Source: Candidatus Arthromitus sp. SFB-turkey
GTDB lineage: Bacteria > Bacillota > Clostridia > Clostridiales > Clostridiaceae
Reading direction: 5' to 3'
Assembly (NCBI RefSeq): GCF_001655775.1
Contig: NZ_LXFF01000037.1
Location: 1-32,943 of the forward strand
DNA length: 32,943 nucleotides
The notes under the pieces: generated by a model
What the model was told of the DNA's origin: nothing
Databases searched by the model: none
The model's input: only the letters and a program-made list of their open reading frames with translations
Position numbers and translations under genes: made by a program
Shown: in pieces, positions 8,652-18,452 of the stretch
Layout: every line of letters starts with the position of its first letter
Numbering within the stretch: the stretch's first letter is position 1

Positions 8652-9700
8652 TTGAATAGAGTGTTAAAAAAAAAGTTAAAATAGGGACTAAATTTATTGG
8701 TGAAAATAGTCCTATTGCAATCCAATCTATGACTAATACTAATACAAAAAATATAGATGATACAATTAAGCAAATAAACGATTTAGAAAAAAATGGTTGT
8801 GATATAGTGCGTGTAGCTATTACAGATAGTTATGAAGCATCGTGCATACCTAAAATAAAAAATTCAACTAATATACCTTTAGTTGCAGATATTCAATTTG
8901 ATTATAGGTTAGCTATAGAATGTGTTAAAAATGGGATTGATAAAATTAGGATAAATCCAGGGAATATAGGAAATCAAGAAAAGGTAAGAGAAGTTGTTAA
9001 TGCGTGTAAAGAATACAATATCCCAATAAGAATCGGCGTTAATGGTGGATCTTTAGAAAAAGATTTATTAGAAAAATACAAGAAGAAAACTACAGATGCA
9101 CTTGTTAAAAGTGTACTTAGAAATGTTGAGCTTCTAGAAAAATTCAATTTTAATGATATTGTTATATCGGTTAAATCTTCAAATGTTAAGATGATGATAG
9201 AATCTTATACTAAAATTTCAGAACTTGTTAACTATCCTTTACATTTAGGTGTTACTGAAGCGGGATTGTTTTTATCTGGAGCTGTGAAGTCCAGTATTGG
9301 TATAGGAACTCTTTTGTATAATGGAATAGGTGATACTATAAGAGTTTCTTTAACAGATAATCCTATTAATGAGGTTAAAGTTGCTAAAGAGATTTTAAAA
9401 TCTTTAGATTTATATAAGAAGGGTGTTAATTTAATTTCTTGCCCAACTTGTTCAAGAACAAAATTTAATCTTATAGATTTAGCGAATCAAGTAGATGAGT
9501 TAACTAAAAATATTGATAAGAATATAACTATTGCAGTTATGGGATGCGCTGTTAATGGTCCAGGAGAAGCGAGAGAAGCTGATATTGGAATTGCTGGTGG
9601 AAATGGTGAAGGATTAATATTTAAAAAAGGTAAAATTCTTAGAAAAGTTAAGGAAGAAGAGTTACTTGAAGAATTAAAAAAGGAAATAGAGTCATTGTAA
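8652..9700 (+). CDS. ispG: 4-hydroxy-3-methylbut-2-enyl diphosphate synthase, with apparent frame change at an A9 run
   Basis: Iron-sulfur enzyme of the MEP isoprenoid pathway, converting methylerythritol cyclodiphosphate to HMBPP. The TIM-barrel body is intact, and so are the three 4Fe-4S cysteines (codons at 9440, 9449 and 9545, in SCPTCS and MGCAVNGPGE). The N-terminus is split. A TTG at 8652, preceded by AAAGGA, encodes MNRVLKKK, which fits the basic IspG start. It then runs into nine A (8666-8674) and stops at a TAG. The expected continuation VKIGTKFIGENSPIAIQSMT is in the neighbouring frame starting at 8675. One extra A (or two fewer) would join them. The in-frame ATG at 8729 would remove the conserved strand ending in QSM and has no Shine-Dalgarno. 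RNA-polymerase slippage, a sequencing error or early pseudogene decay could each explain this. Confidence 0.85.
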
Positions 9701-9724
9701 GAGAGGTGTTTAAACCTCTCTTTT
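9699..9724 (+). terminator. Intrinsic terminator after ispG
   Basis: AAGAGAGGT (9699-9707) pairs perfectly with ACCTCTCTT (9714-9722) around a 6-nt loop, followed by only a short T run. It overlaps the last bases of the ispG stop codon. It separates ispG from polC, although the short U-tract may allow read-through. Confidence 0.7.
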
Positions 9725-9751
9725 AAATTATAATTTTGCAGAGGATTTATA

Positions 9752-12700
9752 ATGAAAATTTTAAAAATTGAAATTTTTAAATCGTTACATAAAATTTTGA
9801 TTTACGTTAAAGATATGGATTTTGATAAAAATAAATTTATCAAAGATCTTAAAATAAATTTGGATAAAAATTTTGAATATAAAATTATTTTAATAAATTC
9901 ATTAAAGGAAAAAAGTTTAGAGTGTTTTGTTGAATATAGTTATGATTCTATGCAAGAATACATTAAATTTAATTTTCCAATGTTTTATCCGATTTTTTCT
10001 ATTAAACCTGAAATAAATTCTGAAAATTTAATTTATAAGACATCTAATGATTTTATAATTAAGAGGTTTAATGAAAATAATTTAAATGATGAAATTAAAA
10101 AGTTTTTGAAATATTTTTTTGATTTAGATGTTAATATTCAATTTATTAAAAATGAAAACCTAGTTAGTAGTAATTCTATTGAGTATAATATTCCTAAAAT
10201 AAAATTTGAAAAGAAAGAAACATATGTTGTTGAGCCTAAAAAAACGAATGAAGATACTGATGAAAATATTATTGTTGGTAAGATTATTCAAGAAAAATCG
10301 GTAGATATTAATTTGTTAGATGTGCCTGAAAAAAATATAGTTATAGAGGGAACTATTTTTAATCAAACTTTAATAAACACTAAAACGGGTAAAAAACTTA
10401 TTAGTTTTTTTGTTCATGATGATACGTCTTCAATTAATGTAAAATATTTTTTGAAAACAAAAGATTCTGATAATATAATTTCTAAATTATCCAATAATGT
10501 TTATGTCAAAATAAAGGGAGAAGTTATAATTGACCAATTTACAAAAGAGTTGACAATTATGGCCTATAATATAAATTTATGTAAAAAAATAGAGCGACTA
10601 GATAAATCAAATGAAAAAAGAGTAGAACTGCACCTTCATACAAATATGAGTACTATGGATTCGGTTATAAATGTTAATGAGCTTTTTAAAATGGCAAAGG
10701 ATTGGGGGCATAAGGCTATAGCTATAACAGATCATAATGTTGTTCAAGCCTACCCTAGCGTTATGGATGCATCAAAAAAGTTTGGAATAAAAGCAATCTA
10801 TGGAATTGAAATAAATCTTGTTGATGATTTAAAGCCTTTAATTAATAAAGTAGAAAATCAAACTATTGATGATAGTTTTGTTGTTTTTGATATTGAAACT
10901 ACAGGTTTTTCTAATTTAAATGAAAAAATAATTGAAATAGGTGCTGTCAAAATTAAAGATGGAAAAATTATTGATGAATTTTCAACTTTTATTAATCCAG
11001 AAAGAAATATTCCAATCAAAATAACTGAACTTACAGGAATAACAAATGATATGGTTTGTAAATCTCCTATTATTAATGATGTAATTGGTGATTTTTATAA
11101 ATTTTGTGAAGATTCAATTATGGTTGCTCACAATATAGATTTTGATATGTCGTTTATAAGAAGAAATGGAAAAAGTTTTGGATTTGAATTTTCAAACTCT
11201 TTACTTGATACAATCGATTTGTGTAAATTTTTATTTCCAGAATTAAAGAGATATAAGTTAAATGTAGTGGCAAAACATTTGGGTGTTAGTCTCGAAAATC
11301 ACCATAGAGCTGTAGATGATGCAAAGGCTACAGCGATGATATTAATTAAATGTTTTGAAAAACTAAAATCAAAAAATATTATTACTTTAAAGCATCTTAA
11401 TTATGAATACATACAAAATATAAACATTTCAAAACTTTATACAACTCATGCAGTTTTATTAGCTAAAAATCAAGTTGGATTAAAAAATATTTATAAGCTT
11501 GTATCTAAAGGTCATTTAGATTATTTCTTTAAAACTCCAAGAATTCCTAAAAGTGAACTTTTGAAACATAGAGAAGGATTGATTATTGGTTCCTCATTTA
11601 GGGAAGGTCAAATATTTAAAGGAATTATAGATTTTTATGATGAGGAAAGATTAAAAGAAATAAGTGAATTGTATGATTATTTTGAAGTATCTCCACCTTA
11701 TAATTGTAGAGAACATATAAAATCTGAAAGAATTGTTGGATATGAAGAAGCAGAAGAAATAATTAAATTAATTTATGATTTTGGAAGAAAAAATAATAAA
11801 TTAGTTGTAGCCGTTTCAAATTCTCATTATATAGAAAAAAAACATAATATTTATAGAAATATTTTAAGAGTTTGTCAAAATTTTAAGGTAGATCTTGAAG
11901 ATGATAGTCTTTATTTTAGAACAACAAAAGAGATGTTTGAAGAATTTAAGTTTTTGCCAAAAGACATAGCCAATGAAATAATTGTTTTAAATCCAAATAA
12001 AATTAGCGATATGGTTGAAGAAACTTTGCCTATTCCTAAAGGAACATTTCCACCTAAAATAGATGGAGCAGATGAAGAAATTAGAAAAATGACTTTTGAT
12101 AAAGCTCATTCTATATATGGAAATCCACTTCCTGATATAATACAAGAACGTTTAGATAAAGAAATAAATTCTATTATTAATAATGGTTATGCTGTTTTAT
12201 ATTTAATAGCTCATAAACTTGTTAAAAAGTCTTTAGATGATGGATATTTGGTTGGTTCAAGGGGATCTGTTGGATCTTCTATAGTTGCAACATTTTGTGG
12301 TATAACAGAGGTTAATGGATTACCACCTCATTATGTTTGTCCTAATTGCAAAAATAGTGAGTTTATTTTAGATGGAAGCGTTAATGCTGGAGTAGATTTA
12401 CCTGCGAAAAAATGTAATAAATGTGAAAGTGAATATTTAAGAGATGGATTTGATATACCATTTGAAACTTTTTTAGGATTTGATGGTGATAAAGAGCCTG
12501 ATATAGATTTAAATTTTTCTGGTGAGTATCAACCAACAGTACATAAATATACTGAAGAACTTTTTGGAAAGGGATTTGTTTTTAGGGCTGGAACAATTGG
12601 AACTATTGCAGAGAAAACAGCTTACGGTTATGTTAAAAAATATATTGAAGAATTAAGTTTGAAAATGCCTCAATCTGAGGTTGAAAGATTATCTAAAGGA

Positions 12701-13927
12701 TTAACTGGTGTTAAAAGAACAACAGGTCAGCACCCTGGAGGGATAATGGTAGTACCTAAAGATAATGATATTTTTAATTTTACACCAATTCAGCATCCAG
12801 CAGATGATAAAAGTGTGAATGTAATTACAACGCATTTTGATTATCATTCAATAAGTGGTAGACTTTTAAAATTAGATATACTTGGTCATGATGACCCTAC
12901 GATGTTAAAAATGTTAAAAGATTTAACTGGATTAAATCCACAAGAAATACCACTAAATGATTCTAAGGTGTTAAGTTTATTTAATGAGGTAACGGCTCTT
13001 GGTATAGATTCAAATGATATAGATTGTGAAGTTGGAACATTAGGAATACCTGAGTTTGGAACGAAATTTGTAAGACAAATGCTTTTAGATACTAAACCAA
13101 CAAATTTTTCAGATTTAGTTAGAATTTCTGGTTTATCACACGGAACAGATGTATGGTTAAATAATGCTCAAGAATTTATAAAAAATGGAAATACAACACT
13201 TAAAGGATGTATATCTACGAGAGATGATATAATGGTATATTTAGTTTATAAAGGATTAAAACCTAAAGCAGCTTTTGACATTATGGAAAATGTTCGTAAA
13301 GGTAAGGGGCTTACTTTGGAACAGGAAAAAATAATGATTGAAAATAATATTGAAGATTGGTACATAGAGTCATGTAAAAGAATTAAATATATGTTCCCTA
13401 AGGGACATGCAGTTGCGTATGTAATGATGGCTGTTAGAATTGCTTATTACAAAGTTTATTATCCTTTGGAATATTATACTGCTTATTGTACTGTTAGAGC
13501 TGATGAATTTGATGCAGATTTAATTTGTAATGGAACGGAATTAATTAATGAAAAGTTAAACCATTTAAAATCTCTTGGAAATAATTTAACTCAAAAAGAT
13601 AAAGGTCTTCTGACAATTTTAGAAATTGCACTTGAAGCGTACGCAAGAGGAATAAAATTTTATAAAGTGGATTTATATAGATCTCATTACAATGATTTTA
13701 AAATAGAAAATGGTGGGATTTTACCACCGATAAAATCACTTCAAGGTGTTGGAAGTACAGCAGCTAAAAATTTATATGATGCGGGAAATTTTTGTGAATT
13801 TATATCACTACAAGATTTGAAAAATAGAGCTAAAGTTTCTAAAACAGTAATTGAAACTTTGCAATCCCATGGATGTATAAAAGATTTACCAGAAACAAAT
13901 CAAACTACGATGGATTTAAAATTTTAG
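9752..13927 (+). CDS. polC: DNA polymerase III alpha subunit, Gram-positive PolC type
   Basis: Main replicative polymerase of low-G+C Gram-positives, with built-in proofreading. The 1391 residues read in the normal PolC order: an N-terminal domain, an OB fold (near 195-280), then a PHP domain starting HLHTNMSTMD (from about residue 294). An inserted DEDDh 3'-5' exonuclease follows, with D380 in DIETTGF, AHNIDFDMSF and HHRAVDDAKA. Then come the rest of PHP, the polymerase core with a zinc-binding region (CPNCKNSEF and CNKCES), and catalytic D917/D919 in EPDIDLNF. The tail has helix-hairpin-helix-like sequence near QGVGSTAAKNLYDAG. The ATG has GAGGA upstream. It is slightly shorter than the Bacillus protein, mainly in the N-terminal domain. 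The position between ispG and rimP is typical. Confidence 0.98.
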   Translation: MKILKIEIFKSLHKILIYVKDMDFDKNKFIKDLKINLDKNFEYKIILINSLKEKSLECFVEYSYDSMQEYIKFNFPMFYPIFSIKPEINSENLIYKTSNDFIIKRFNENNLNDEIKKFLKYFFDLDVNIQFIKNENLVSSNSIEYNIPKIKFEKKETYVVEPKKTNEDTDENIIVGKIIQEKSVDINLLDVPEKNIVIEGTIFNQTLINTKTGKKLISFFVHDDTSSINVKYFLKTKDSDNIISKLSNNVYVKIKGEVIIDQFTKELTIMAYNINLCKKIERLDKSNEKRVELHLHTNMSTMDSVINVNELFKMAKDWGHKAIAITDHNVVQAYPSVMDASKKFGIKAIYGIEINLVDDLKPLINKVENQTIDDSFVVFDIETTGFSNLNEKIIEIGAVKIKDGKIIDEFSTFINPERNIPIKITELTGITNDMVCKSPIINDVIGDFYKFCEDSIMVAHNIDFDMSFIRRNGKSFGFEFSNSLLDTIDLCKFLFPELKRYKLNVVAKHLGVSLENHHRAVDDAKATAMILIKCFEKLKSKNIITLKHLNYEYIQNINISKLYTTHAVLLAKNQVGLKNIYKLVSKGHLDYFFKTPRIPKSELLKHREGLIIGSSFREGQIFKGIIDFYDEERLKEISELYDYFEVSPPYNCREHIKSERIVGYEEAEEIIKLIYDFGRKNNKLVVAVSNSHYIEKKHNIYRNILRVCQNFKVDLEDDSLYFRTTKEMFEEFKFLPKDIANEIIVLNPNKISDMVEETLPIPKGTFPPKIDGADEEIRKMTFDKAHSIYGNPLPDIIQERLDKEINSIINNGYAVLYLIAHKLVKKSLDDGYLVGSRGSVGSSIVATFCGITEVNGLPPHYVCPNCKNSEFILDGSVNAGVDLPAKKCNKCESEYLRDGFDIPFETFLGFDGDKEPDIDLNFSGEYQPTVHKYTEELFGKGFVFRAGTIGTIAEKTAYGYVKKYIEELSLKMPQSEVERLSKGLTGVKRTTGQHPGGIMVVPKDNDIFNFTPIQHPADDKSVNVITTHFDYHSISGRLLKLDILGHDDPTMLKMLKDLTGLNPQEIPLNDSKVLSLFNEVTALGIDSNDIDCEVGTLGIPEFGTKFVRQMLLDTKPTNFSDLVRISGLSHGTDVWLNNAQEFIKNGNTTLKGCISTRDDIMVYLVYKGLKPKAAFDIMENVRKGKGLTLEQEKIMIENNIEDWYIESCKRIKYMFPKGHAVAYVMMAVRIAYYKVYYPLEYYTAYCTVRADEFDADLICNGTELINEKLNHLKSLGNNLTQKDKGLLTILEIALEAYARGIKFYKVDLYRSHYNDFKIENGGILPPIKSLQGVGSTAAKNLYDAGNFCEFISLQDLKNRAKVSKTVIETLQSHGCIKDLPETNQTTMDLKF

Positions 13928-13944
13928 TATAAAAAAATAATTGT

Positions 13945-13973
13945 TTGCATTAGTAACAAAATTGTGTTATAAT
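13945..13973 (+). promoter_or_regulatory. Strong sigma-A promoter for the rimP-nusA-infB operon
   Basis: TTGCAT (13945-13950), a 17-base spacer and a perfect TATAAT (13968-13973). Transcription should start near 13980, giving a leader of about 100 nt before rimP that contains the hairpin at 14009-14032. Confidence 0.75.
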
Positions 13974-14005
13974 TGCGAAATATAAGGTGTTTATTTGTGT
14001 TATGC

Positions 14006-14045
14006 GGGAGAGTAGGTTGTAAGGCCTACTCTTCTGTATTTTTAA
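14006..14045 (+). promoter_or_regulatory. Leader hairpin / possible attenuator upstream of rimP
   Basis: AGAGTAGG (14009-14016) pairs perfectly with CCTACTCT (14025-14032) around an 8-nt loop. G-C and G-U pairs can extend the stem outward to 14006/14035. It is followed by TGTATTTTT, so it could terminate transcription early. It lies only about 30 nt after the predicted start site and is among the most G+C-rich stretches nearby. NusA is encoded downstream and acts on hairpin pausing, so feedback control is possible but not shown. Confidence 0.6.
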
Positions 14046-14078
14046 AAGAAAATTTTTAGAATTAAAAGGAAGAGAGTT

Positions 14079-14555
14079 TTGAATAATTTAGTTGACTTAA
14101 TTAGAGAAAAAACAAGTGATGCCATAGAAAACTTAGGATATGAAATATATCACATTGAGTATGTTAATGAATTTGGGCACAATTATTTGAGAATAATGAT
14201 TACAAATCAAGAAACAGATAAAAAAATAAATATTACTGACTGTGAAATAGTTTCTAAAACTATAAACAGATTAATTGATGATTTAGGTATAGATAATAAA
14301 TTTTTTTTGGAAGTATCTTCTCCTGGAATTAACAGAAAATTATATACCTTTAAACATATGAAAGATGCAGTAGATAAAATTGTTTGTGTTAAATTAAACA
14401 AATCTATTAATGGAAGTAAAAAACATATTGGAATTTTGAAAGATGTTAATGATAGTGAAATTATATTAGGCGTTAAAGATGAGGAATTAAAAATTAATAT
14501 CGATACGATTAAAAATATAAATTTAGAGGAAATATCTCAGGAGGATATTCTATGA
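14079..14555 (+). CDS. rimP: Ribosome maturation factor RimP
   Basis: Assists 30S subunit maturation. The 158 residues show the family pattern LGYEIYHIEYVNEFGHNYLRI in the N-terminal domain and FFLEVSSPGINRKL, the hallmark VSSPGxxRxL motif. A C-terminal SH3-like domain follows. The start is TTG at 14079 with AGGAAGAGAG upstream; no ATG gives a complete N-terminus. It overlaps nusA by 4 nt (ATGA), so the two are translationally coupled. It is the first gene of the operon after a strong promoter and leader hairpin. Confidence 0.95.
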   Translation: MNNLVDLIREKTSDAIENLGYEIYHIEYVNEFGHNYLRIMITNQETDKKINITDCEIVSKTINRLIDDLGIDNKFFLEVSSPGINRKLYTFKHMKDAVDKIVCVKLNKSINGSKKHIGILKDVNDSEIILGVKDEELKINIDTIKNINLEEISQEDIL

Positions 14556-15664
14556 ATAAAGAATTTATAGATGCACTTAAAACAATAGTTAAAGATAAGG
14601 GAATAAGTGAGGATTTAATCTTTACAACTATTGAAGATGCTTTAATAGCTGCTTATAAGAAAAATTATTCTAATCAAGGTGCTTCTCAAAATGTAAAGGT
14701 AACTATGAATAGAGTTACTGGAGAAATAAAAGTTTTTGCACAAAAATTAATTGTTGAATCAATTAGATATTCTTCTATTGAAATTATTTTGGAGGATGCA
14801 AGAAAAATAAGTCCTTATTACAATATTGGAGATATATGTGATGTTGAGGTTACTCCAAAAAGTTTTGGTAGAGTTGCAGCAACTCTCGCAAAACAAGTTG
14901 TAACTCAGAGGATAAAAGAAGCTGAGAGAGATTTGTTATACAAAGAATTTGCACAAAAAGAATTTCAAATTATTACAGGAACTGTTCTTAGAAATGATAA
15001 GGATCATGTGTTTATAAACATAGGAAGAATAGAAACTATTTTGAGATCTAATGATAAAATTCCAAGGGAAAAGTTTGAGAGAAATGAAAAAATTAAGTTA
15101 TATGTGTCAGAGGTTATTAACTCACCTAAAGGTACACAAGTGCATGTTTCAAGAACAGATCCAAATTTTATAAGGAAATTATTTGAGATTGAAGTTAGTG
15201 AAATACAAGAAGGCATTGTTGAGATTAAAAATATTGTTAGAGAAGCTGGTGCCAGAACTAAAATGGCAGTTCATTCAAAATTAGAGGATATAGATCCTAT
15301 TGGAGCTTGTGTTGGAGAACAAGGAATTAGAGTTAAAAGTATTGTAAATGAAGTTAGAAATGAGAAAATTGATATTATAAAATGGAGTGAAGATCCAAAG
15401 GTTTACATATCTAATGCTTTAAGTCCAGCAAAAATTTTTAGTATAAAAGTTGATGAGGAAAAAAAGATTGCTGATGTAGTTGTTGAAGATTCTCAACTTT
15501 CTTTAGCTATAGGTAAAGAAGGACAAAATGTACGTTTAGCAGCTCGTTTAACAGGGTGGAAAATAGATATAAAATCACTATCCAAATGTAAAGATGATTT
15601 AATAAGTTCTGAAGAGGATAATGTTGAGCATTGTGAACAAGAGGATATTTTAAATGAAGGCTAA
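14552..15664 (+). CDS. nusA: Transcription termination/antitermination factor NusA
   Basis: RNA-polymerase-associated factor that promotes hairpin pausing and intrinsic termination. The 370 residues hold an N-terminal polymerase-binding domain (about 1-130), an S1 domain (about 135-200) and two KH domains. Motifs GACVGEQGIRVKSIVNEV and LAIGKEGQNVRLAARLTGW mark the KH units. It lacks the C-terminal acidic repeats of proteobacterial NusA, as is normal for Firmicutes. The tail is acidic. The ATG has an AGGAGG Shine-Dalgarno inside rimP and overlaps its stop. It overlaps rnpM by 11 nt. Confidence 0.97.
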   Translation: MNKEFIDALKTIVKDKGISEDLIFTTIEDALIAAYKKNYSNQGASQNVKVTMNRVTGEIKVFAQKLIVESIRYSSIEIILEDARKISPYYNIGDICDVEVTPKSFGRVAATLAKQVVTQRIKEAERDLLYKEFAQKEFQIITGTVLRNDKDHVFINIGRIETILRSNDKIPREKFERNEKIKLYVSEVINSPKGTQVHVSRTDPNFIRKLFEIEVSEIQEGIVEIKNIVREAGARTKMAVHSKLEDIDPIGACVGEQGIRVKSIVNEVRNEKIDIIKWSEDPKVYISNALSPAKIFSIKVDEEKKIADVVVEDSQLSLAIGKEGQNVRLAARLTGWKIDIKSLSKCKDDLISSEEDNVEHCEQEDILNEG

Positions 15665-15923
15665 GGGTATTTTAATTAGAAAATGTATTGGATGTAATGA
15701 AAGAAAGAATAAAAATGAACTTATAAGAATTTGTAGAACAACAAGTAATAGTGTTGAGATTGATTTAACGTACAAAATGGAAGGAAGGGGCGCTTATATC
15801 TGCAATAATAATTTGACTTGTTTAAATGATAGTATTAAATTTAACAAGATTTCTAGAGCTTTGAAAGTAGAAATTCCTTCAGAAATAGTTACGGAATTAC
15901 AAAAGAGAATAGATAAATTTTAA
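15654..15923 (+). CDS. rnpM: RnpM / YlxR family RNA-binding protein
   Basis: Small DUF448 protein of 89 residues. The diagnostic N-terminal RKCIGCNERKNKNELIRI and the later GRGAYICNN block are present. In Bacillus the family (YlxR) has been reported to bind RNase P RNA and modulate its activity, which is the source of the name; the function here is inferred. The ATG overlaps the end of nusA, with an AGAGGA inside nusA as ribosome binding site. In many relatives a second small gene for an L7Ae/L30e-like protein (ylxQ) lies between this gene and infB. Here infB follows after 27 nt with no room for it. Confidence 0.92.
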   Translation: MKAKGILIRKCIGCNERKNKNELIRICRTTSNSVEIDLTYKMEGRGAYICNNNLTCLNDSIKFNKISRALKVEIPSEIVTELQKRIDKF

Positions 15924-15950
15924 AATTTATAATTTGGGGAGGTAGATTTT

Positions 15951-18083
15951 ATGTCTAAGGTTCGAATTTATGAGTTGGCGAAAGAGTTAAATGTATCAAG
16001 TAAAGAATTGATTAATATTCTAAAAACGGAATTTAATGTAGATGTAAAGAATCATATGAGTGTTTTAAGTGATGAAGATAGTGAACTAATAAAAGAATAT
16101 TTAGAAATTAAAGATGATACAAAAGAAAAATCAAACAATGATAGTGAAATTAATTTTAAAAGTATTGAGAAAAATGAAGAAAAGCAAGATATTGTTCAAG
16201 AATATGAAGATATTATGATTGAACAAATAGATAAATTATCTCAAAAGAGTAAAAATAAGAATAAAAACAAAAAACAGTTTAACTTCAAAAATGAGAAATC
16301 TGTAGTTGATGAAAATAAAGTTGATGATATTATAGAAATCGGAAAAACTATAAGTGTAAAAGAGTTGTCTCAAAAAATTAATAAATCAACGGCAGATATA
16401 ATTAAAAATTTAATGTTTTTAGGGTTAATGGTATCAATTAATCAGGAAATAGATTTTGAGATAGCAAAAAAACTTTGTGAAAAATATGAAATTGAATGTA
16501 TTCAAAAAAGTTCGGAAGCAGAAGAAGAAAAGTATAAGTCAATTGAAGTTAAAGAAGTTGATGTTAAAAATTTAAGTAAAAGACCTCCAATAATTACAGT
16601 TATGGGGCATGTTGATCATGGTAAAACATCATTACTTGATTTTATAAGAAAAACAAATGTGACTCAGAAAGAGGCTGGAGGAATAACTCAACATATTGGA
16701 GCTTATAAAGTTCAGGTTAACGATGAAATTATAACTTTTATTGATACGCCAGGACATGAGGCATTTACGCAAATGAGAGCAAGAGGAGCTAAAGTAACCG
16801 ATATCGTTGTTCTTGTAGTTGCTGCTGACGATGGAATAATGCCACAAACTGTTGAAGCTATAAATCATTGTAAATCAGCAGGTGTTCCTATTATTGTTGC
16901 AATTAATAAAATTGATAAACCTGAAGCAAACGTAGATAAAGTTAAACAAGAATTAACAGAACATGAGATTGTTGCAGAAGACTGGGGAGGAGATACGGTT
17001 TTTGTAAGTGTTTCAGCAAAAACAGGTCAAGGAATAGATGAACTGTTAGAAATGATTATTTTAACAGCTGATATTCAAGAGTTAAAAGCAAATAAAAAAG
17101 CTAATCCTCAAGGTACTGTTATAGAATCTAAACTTGATAAAGGAAAAGGACCTCTTGCTACATTATTGGTTCAAGATGGTGTATTAAAAGTTGGAGATTC
17201 TGTTGTTGTCGGAAATACATATGGAAAAATTAGAGCTATGTATGATGAAAATGATAATGTTATTAAAGAAGCAGGACCATCTATACCAGTATTAGTTTTA
17301 GGATTAAATGAAGTTCCGGATGCTGGAGATAAATTTGAATTTGTTAAAGATGAAAAAGTTGCTAGACAAATTTCTGATGAAAGAAAACAACAAATTAAAG
17401 ATAATCAAAATAATAATTCAAAAATTTCATTAGAAACAGTGTATAGTCAAATAAAAGAAGGAACAATAAAAGAATTAAGTTTAATTGTTAAATCTGACGT
17501 TCAAGGATCTTCTGAGGCATTAAAACAATCTTTAGAAAAACTTTCTTCAGATAGTATTAAGGTTAAAGTTATTCATAGTGCAGTTGGTGCAATAAATGAA
17601 AGTGATATTATTTTTGCAAGCACATCTAATGCTATAATTATTGGTTTTAACGTTAGACCAGATAATAATGCACTTATTTTAGCTGAGAAAGAAAAAGTTG
17701 ATATACGTACATATAGATTAATTTACGAAGCACTAGATGATATGAAATCTGCAATGATTGGTTTATTAGATCCAGATATTAAAGAAGTTTATTTGGGACG
17801 TGTTGAAATAAGACAATTATATAAAATTTCAAATGTTGGTACTGTTGCTGGATGTTATGTACTTGATGGAAAAATTACACGAAATTGTAATGTAAGGGTT
17901 TTACGTCAAGGGGTAGTTATTTTTGAATCTAAACTTTCTTCATTAAAGAGATTTAAAGATGATGTTAAAGAAGTTGCAAAAGGATATGAATGTGGTTTAT
18001 CTATTGAAAACTTTAATGACATAAAAGAAGAAGATATTATTGAAGGATTTGAAATGAAAGAATTTAAAAGAAATAACCTTTGA
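15951..18083 (+). CDS. infB: Translation initiation factor IF-2
   Basis: GTPase that brings initiator tRNA to the 30S subunit and promotes subunit joining. The 710 residues begin with an IF2N domain ([20 protein letters not shown]), then a lysine/glutamate/asparagine-rich linker (about 60-125) and a second IF2N-like segment (about 125-185). The G domain follows with GHVDHGKT (219-226), DTPGHEAF and NKIDKPEA. Domains II, III and IV complete the protein. It is close in length to the short Bacillus form. GGGGAGG gives a strong Shine-Dalgarno for the ATG. Its last bases overlap an upstream extension of the rbfA frame, but rbfA itself starts 20 nt later. Confidence 0.98.
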   Translation: MSKVRIYELAKELNVSSKELINILKTEFNVDVKNHMSVLSDEDSELIKEYLEIKDDTKEKSNNDSEINFKSIEKNEEKQDIVQEYEDIMIEQIDKLSQKSKNKNKNKKQFNFKNEKSVVDENKVDDIIEIGKTISVKELSQKINKSTADIIKNLMFLGLMVSINQEIDFEIAKKLCEKYEIECIQKSSEAEEEKYKSIEVKEVDVKNLSKRPPIITVMGHVDHGKTSLLDFIRKTNVTQKEAGGITQHIGAYKVQVNDEIITFIDTPGHEAFTQMRARGAKVTDIVVLVVAADDGIMPQTVEAINHCKSAGVPIIVAINKIDKPEANVDKVKQELTEHEIVAEDWGGDTVFVSVSAKTGQGIDELLEMIILTADIQELKANKKANPQGTVIESKLDKGKGPLATLLVQDGVLKVGDSVVVGNTYGKIRAMYDENDNVIKEAGPSIPVLVLGLNEVPDAGDKFEFVKDEKVARQISDERKQQIKDNQNNNSKISLETVYSQIKEGTIKELSLIVKSDVQGSSEALKQSLEKLSSDSIKVKVIHSAVGAINESDIIFASTSNAIIIGFNVRPDNNALILAEKEKVDIRTYRLIYEALDDMKSAMIGLLDPDIKEVYLGRVEIRQLYKISNVGTVAGCYVLDGKITRNCNVRVLRQGVVIFESKLSSLKRFKDDVKEVAKGYECGLSIENFNDIKEEDIIEGFEMKEFKRNNL

Positions 18084-18103
18084 TTATAAAAGAGGTGATA
18101 TAT

Positions 18104-18448
18104 GTGGCTAAATTTAGAATGGAACGTGTTAATGAGGAAATAAAAAAAGCATTGAGTTCATGTATTCAAAATGATTTAAAAGATTCAAGAATTACAGGAC
18201 TTATAACCGTAACAAGAGTTGAAACAAGTCAAGATTTTAAAAATGCAAAAGTTTATTTAAGCGTATTTGATAAACACAAACAAGAAGTTTTTGAAGTTTT
18301 AAAAAAATCAACAGGGAAAATGAAAAGAGCAATTTCTCAAAATGTTAAAATAAGATTTGTACCAGAAATTGATTTAAAATTAGATGATTCGATAGAATAT
18401 AGTTTTCATATAGATGAAATATTAAGAAAAACTAATAAAGAGGATTAA
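18104..18448 (+). CDS. rbfA: Ribosome-binding factor A
   Basis: KH-fold factor for late 30S maturation and cold adaptation, 114 residues. Motifs FRMERVNEEIKKALS, DSRITGLITVTRVETSQDF and the SVFDKHKQEVFEVLKK region match the family, ending with RFVPEIDLKLDDSIEYSFHI. The start is GTG at 18104 (MAKFRMERV) because AGAGGTG at 18091-18097 is correctly spaced. The upstream TTG at 18080 would add eight non-conserved residues. Confidence 0.95.
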   Translation: MAKFRMERVNEEIKKALSSCIQNDLKDSRITGLITVTRVETSQDFKNAKVYLSVFDKHKQEVFEVLKKSTGKMKRAISQNVKIRFVPEIDLKLDDSIEYSFHIDEILRKTNKED

Positions 18449-18452
18449 TAAA

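Noticed and set aside
8729-8731. ATG at 8729 as the true ispG start
   Set aside because: It would remove the conserved first strand ending in QSM and has no Shine-Dalgarno, while upstream codons in the same frame still match the family.
9706-9734. Promoter for polC with TATAAT at 9729-9734
   Set aside because: There is no acceptable -35 at 16-18 nt, and the site would leave almost no leader; the match is likely due to AT richness.
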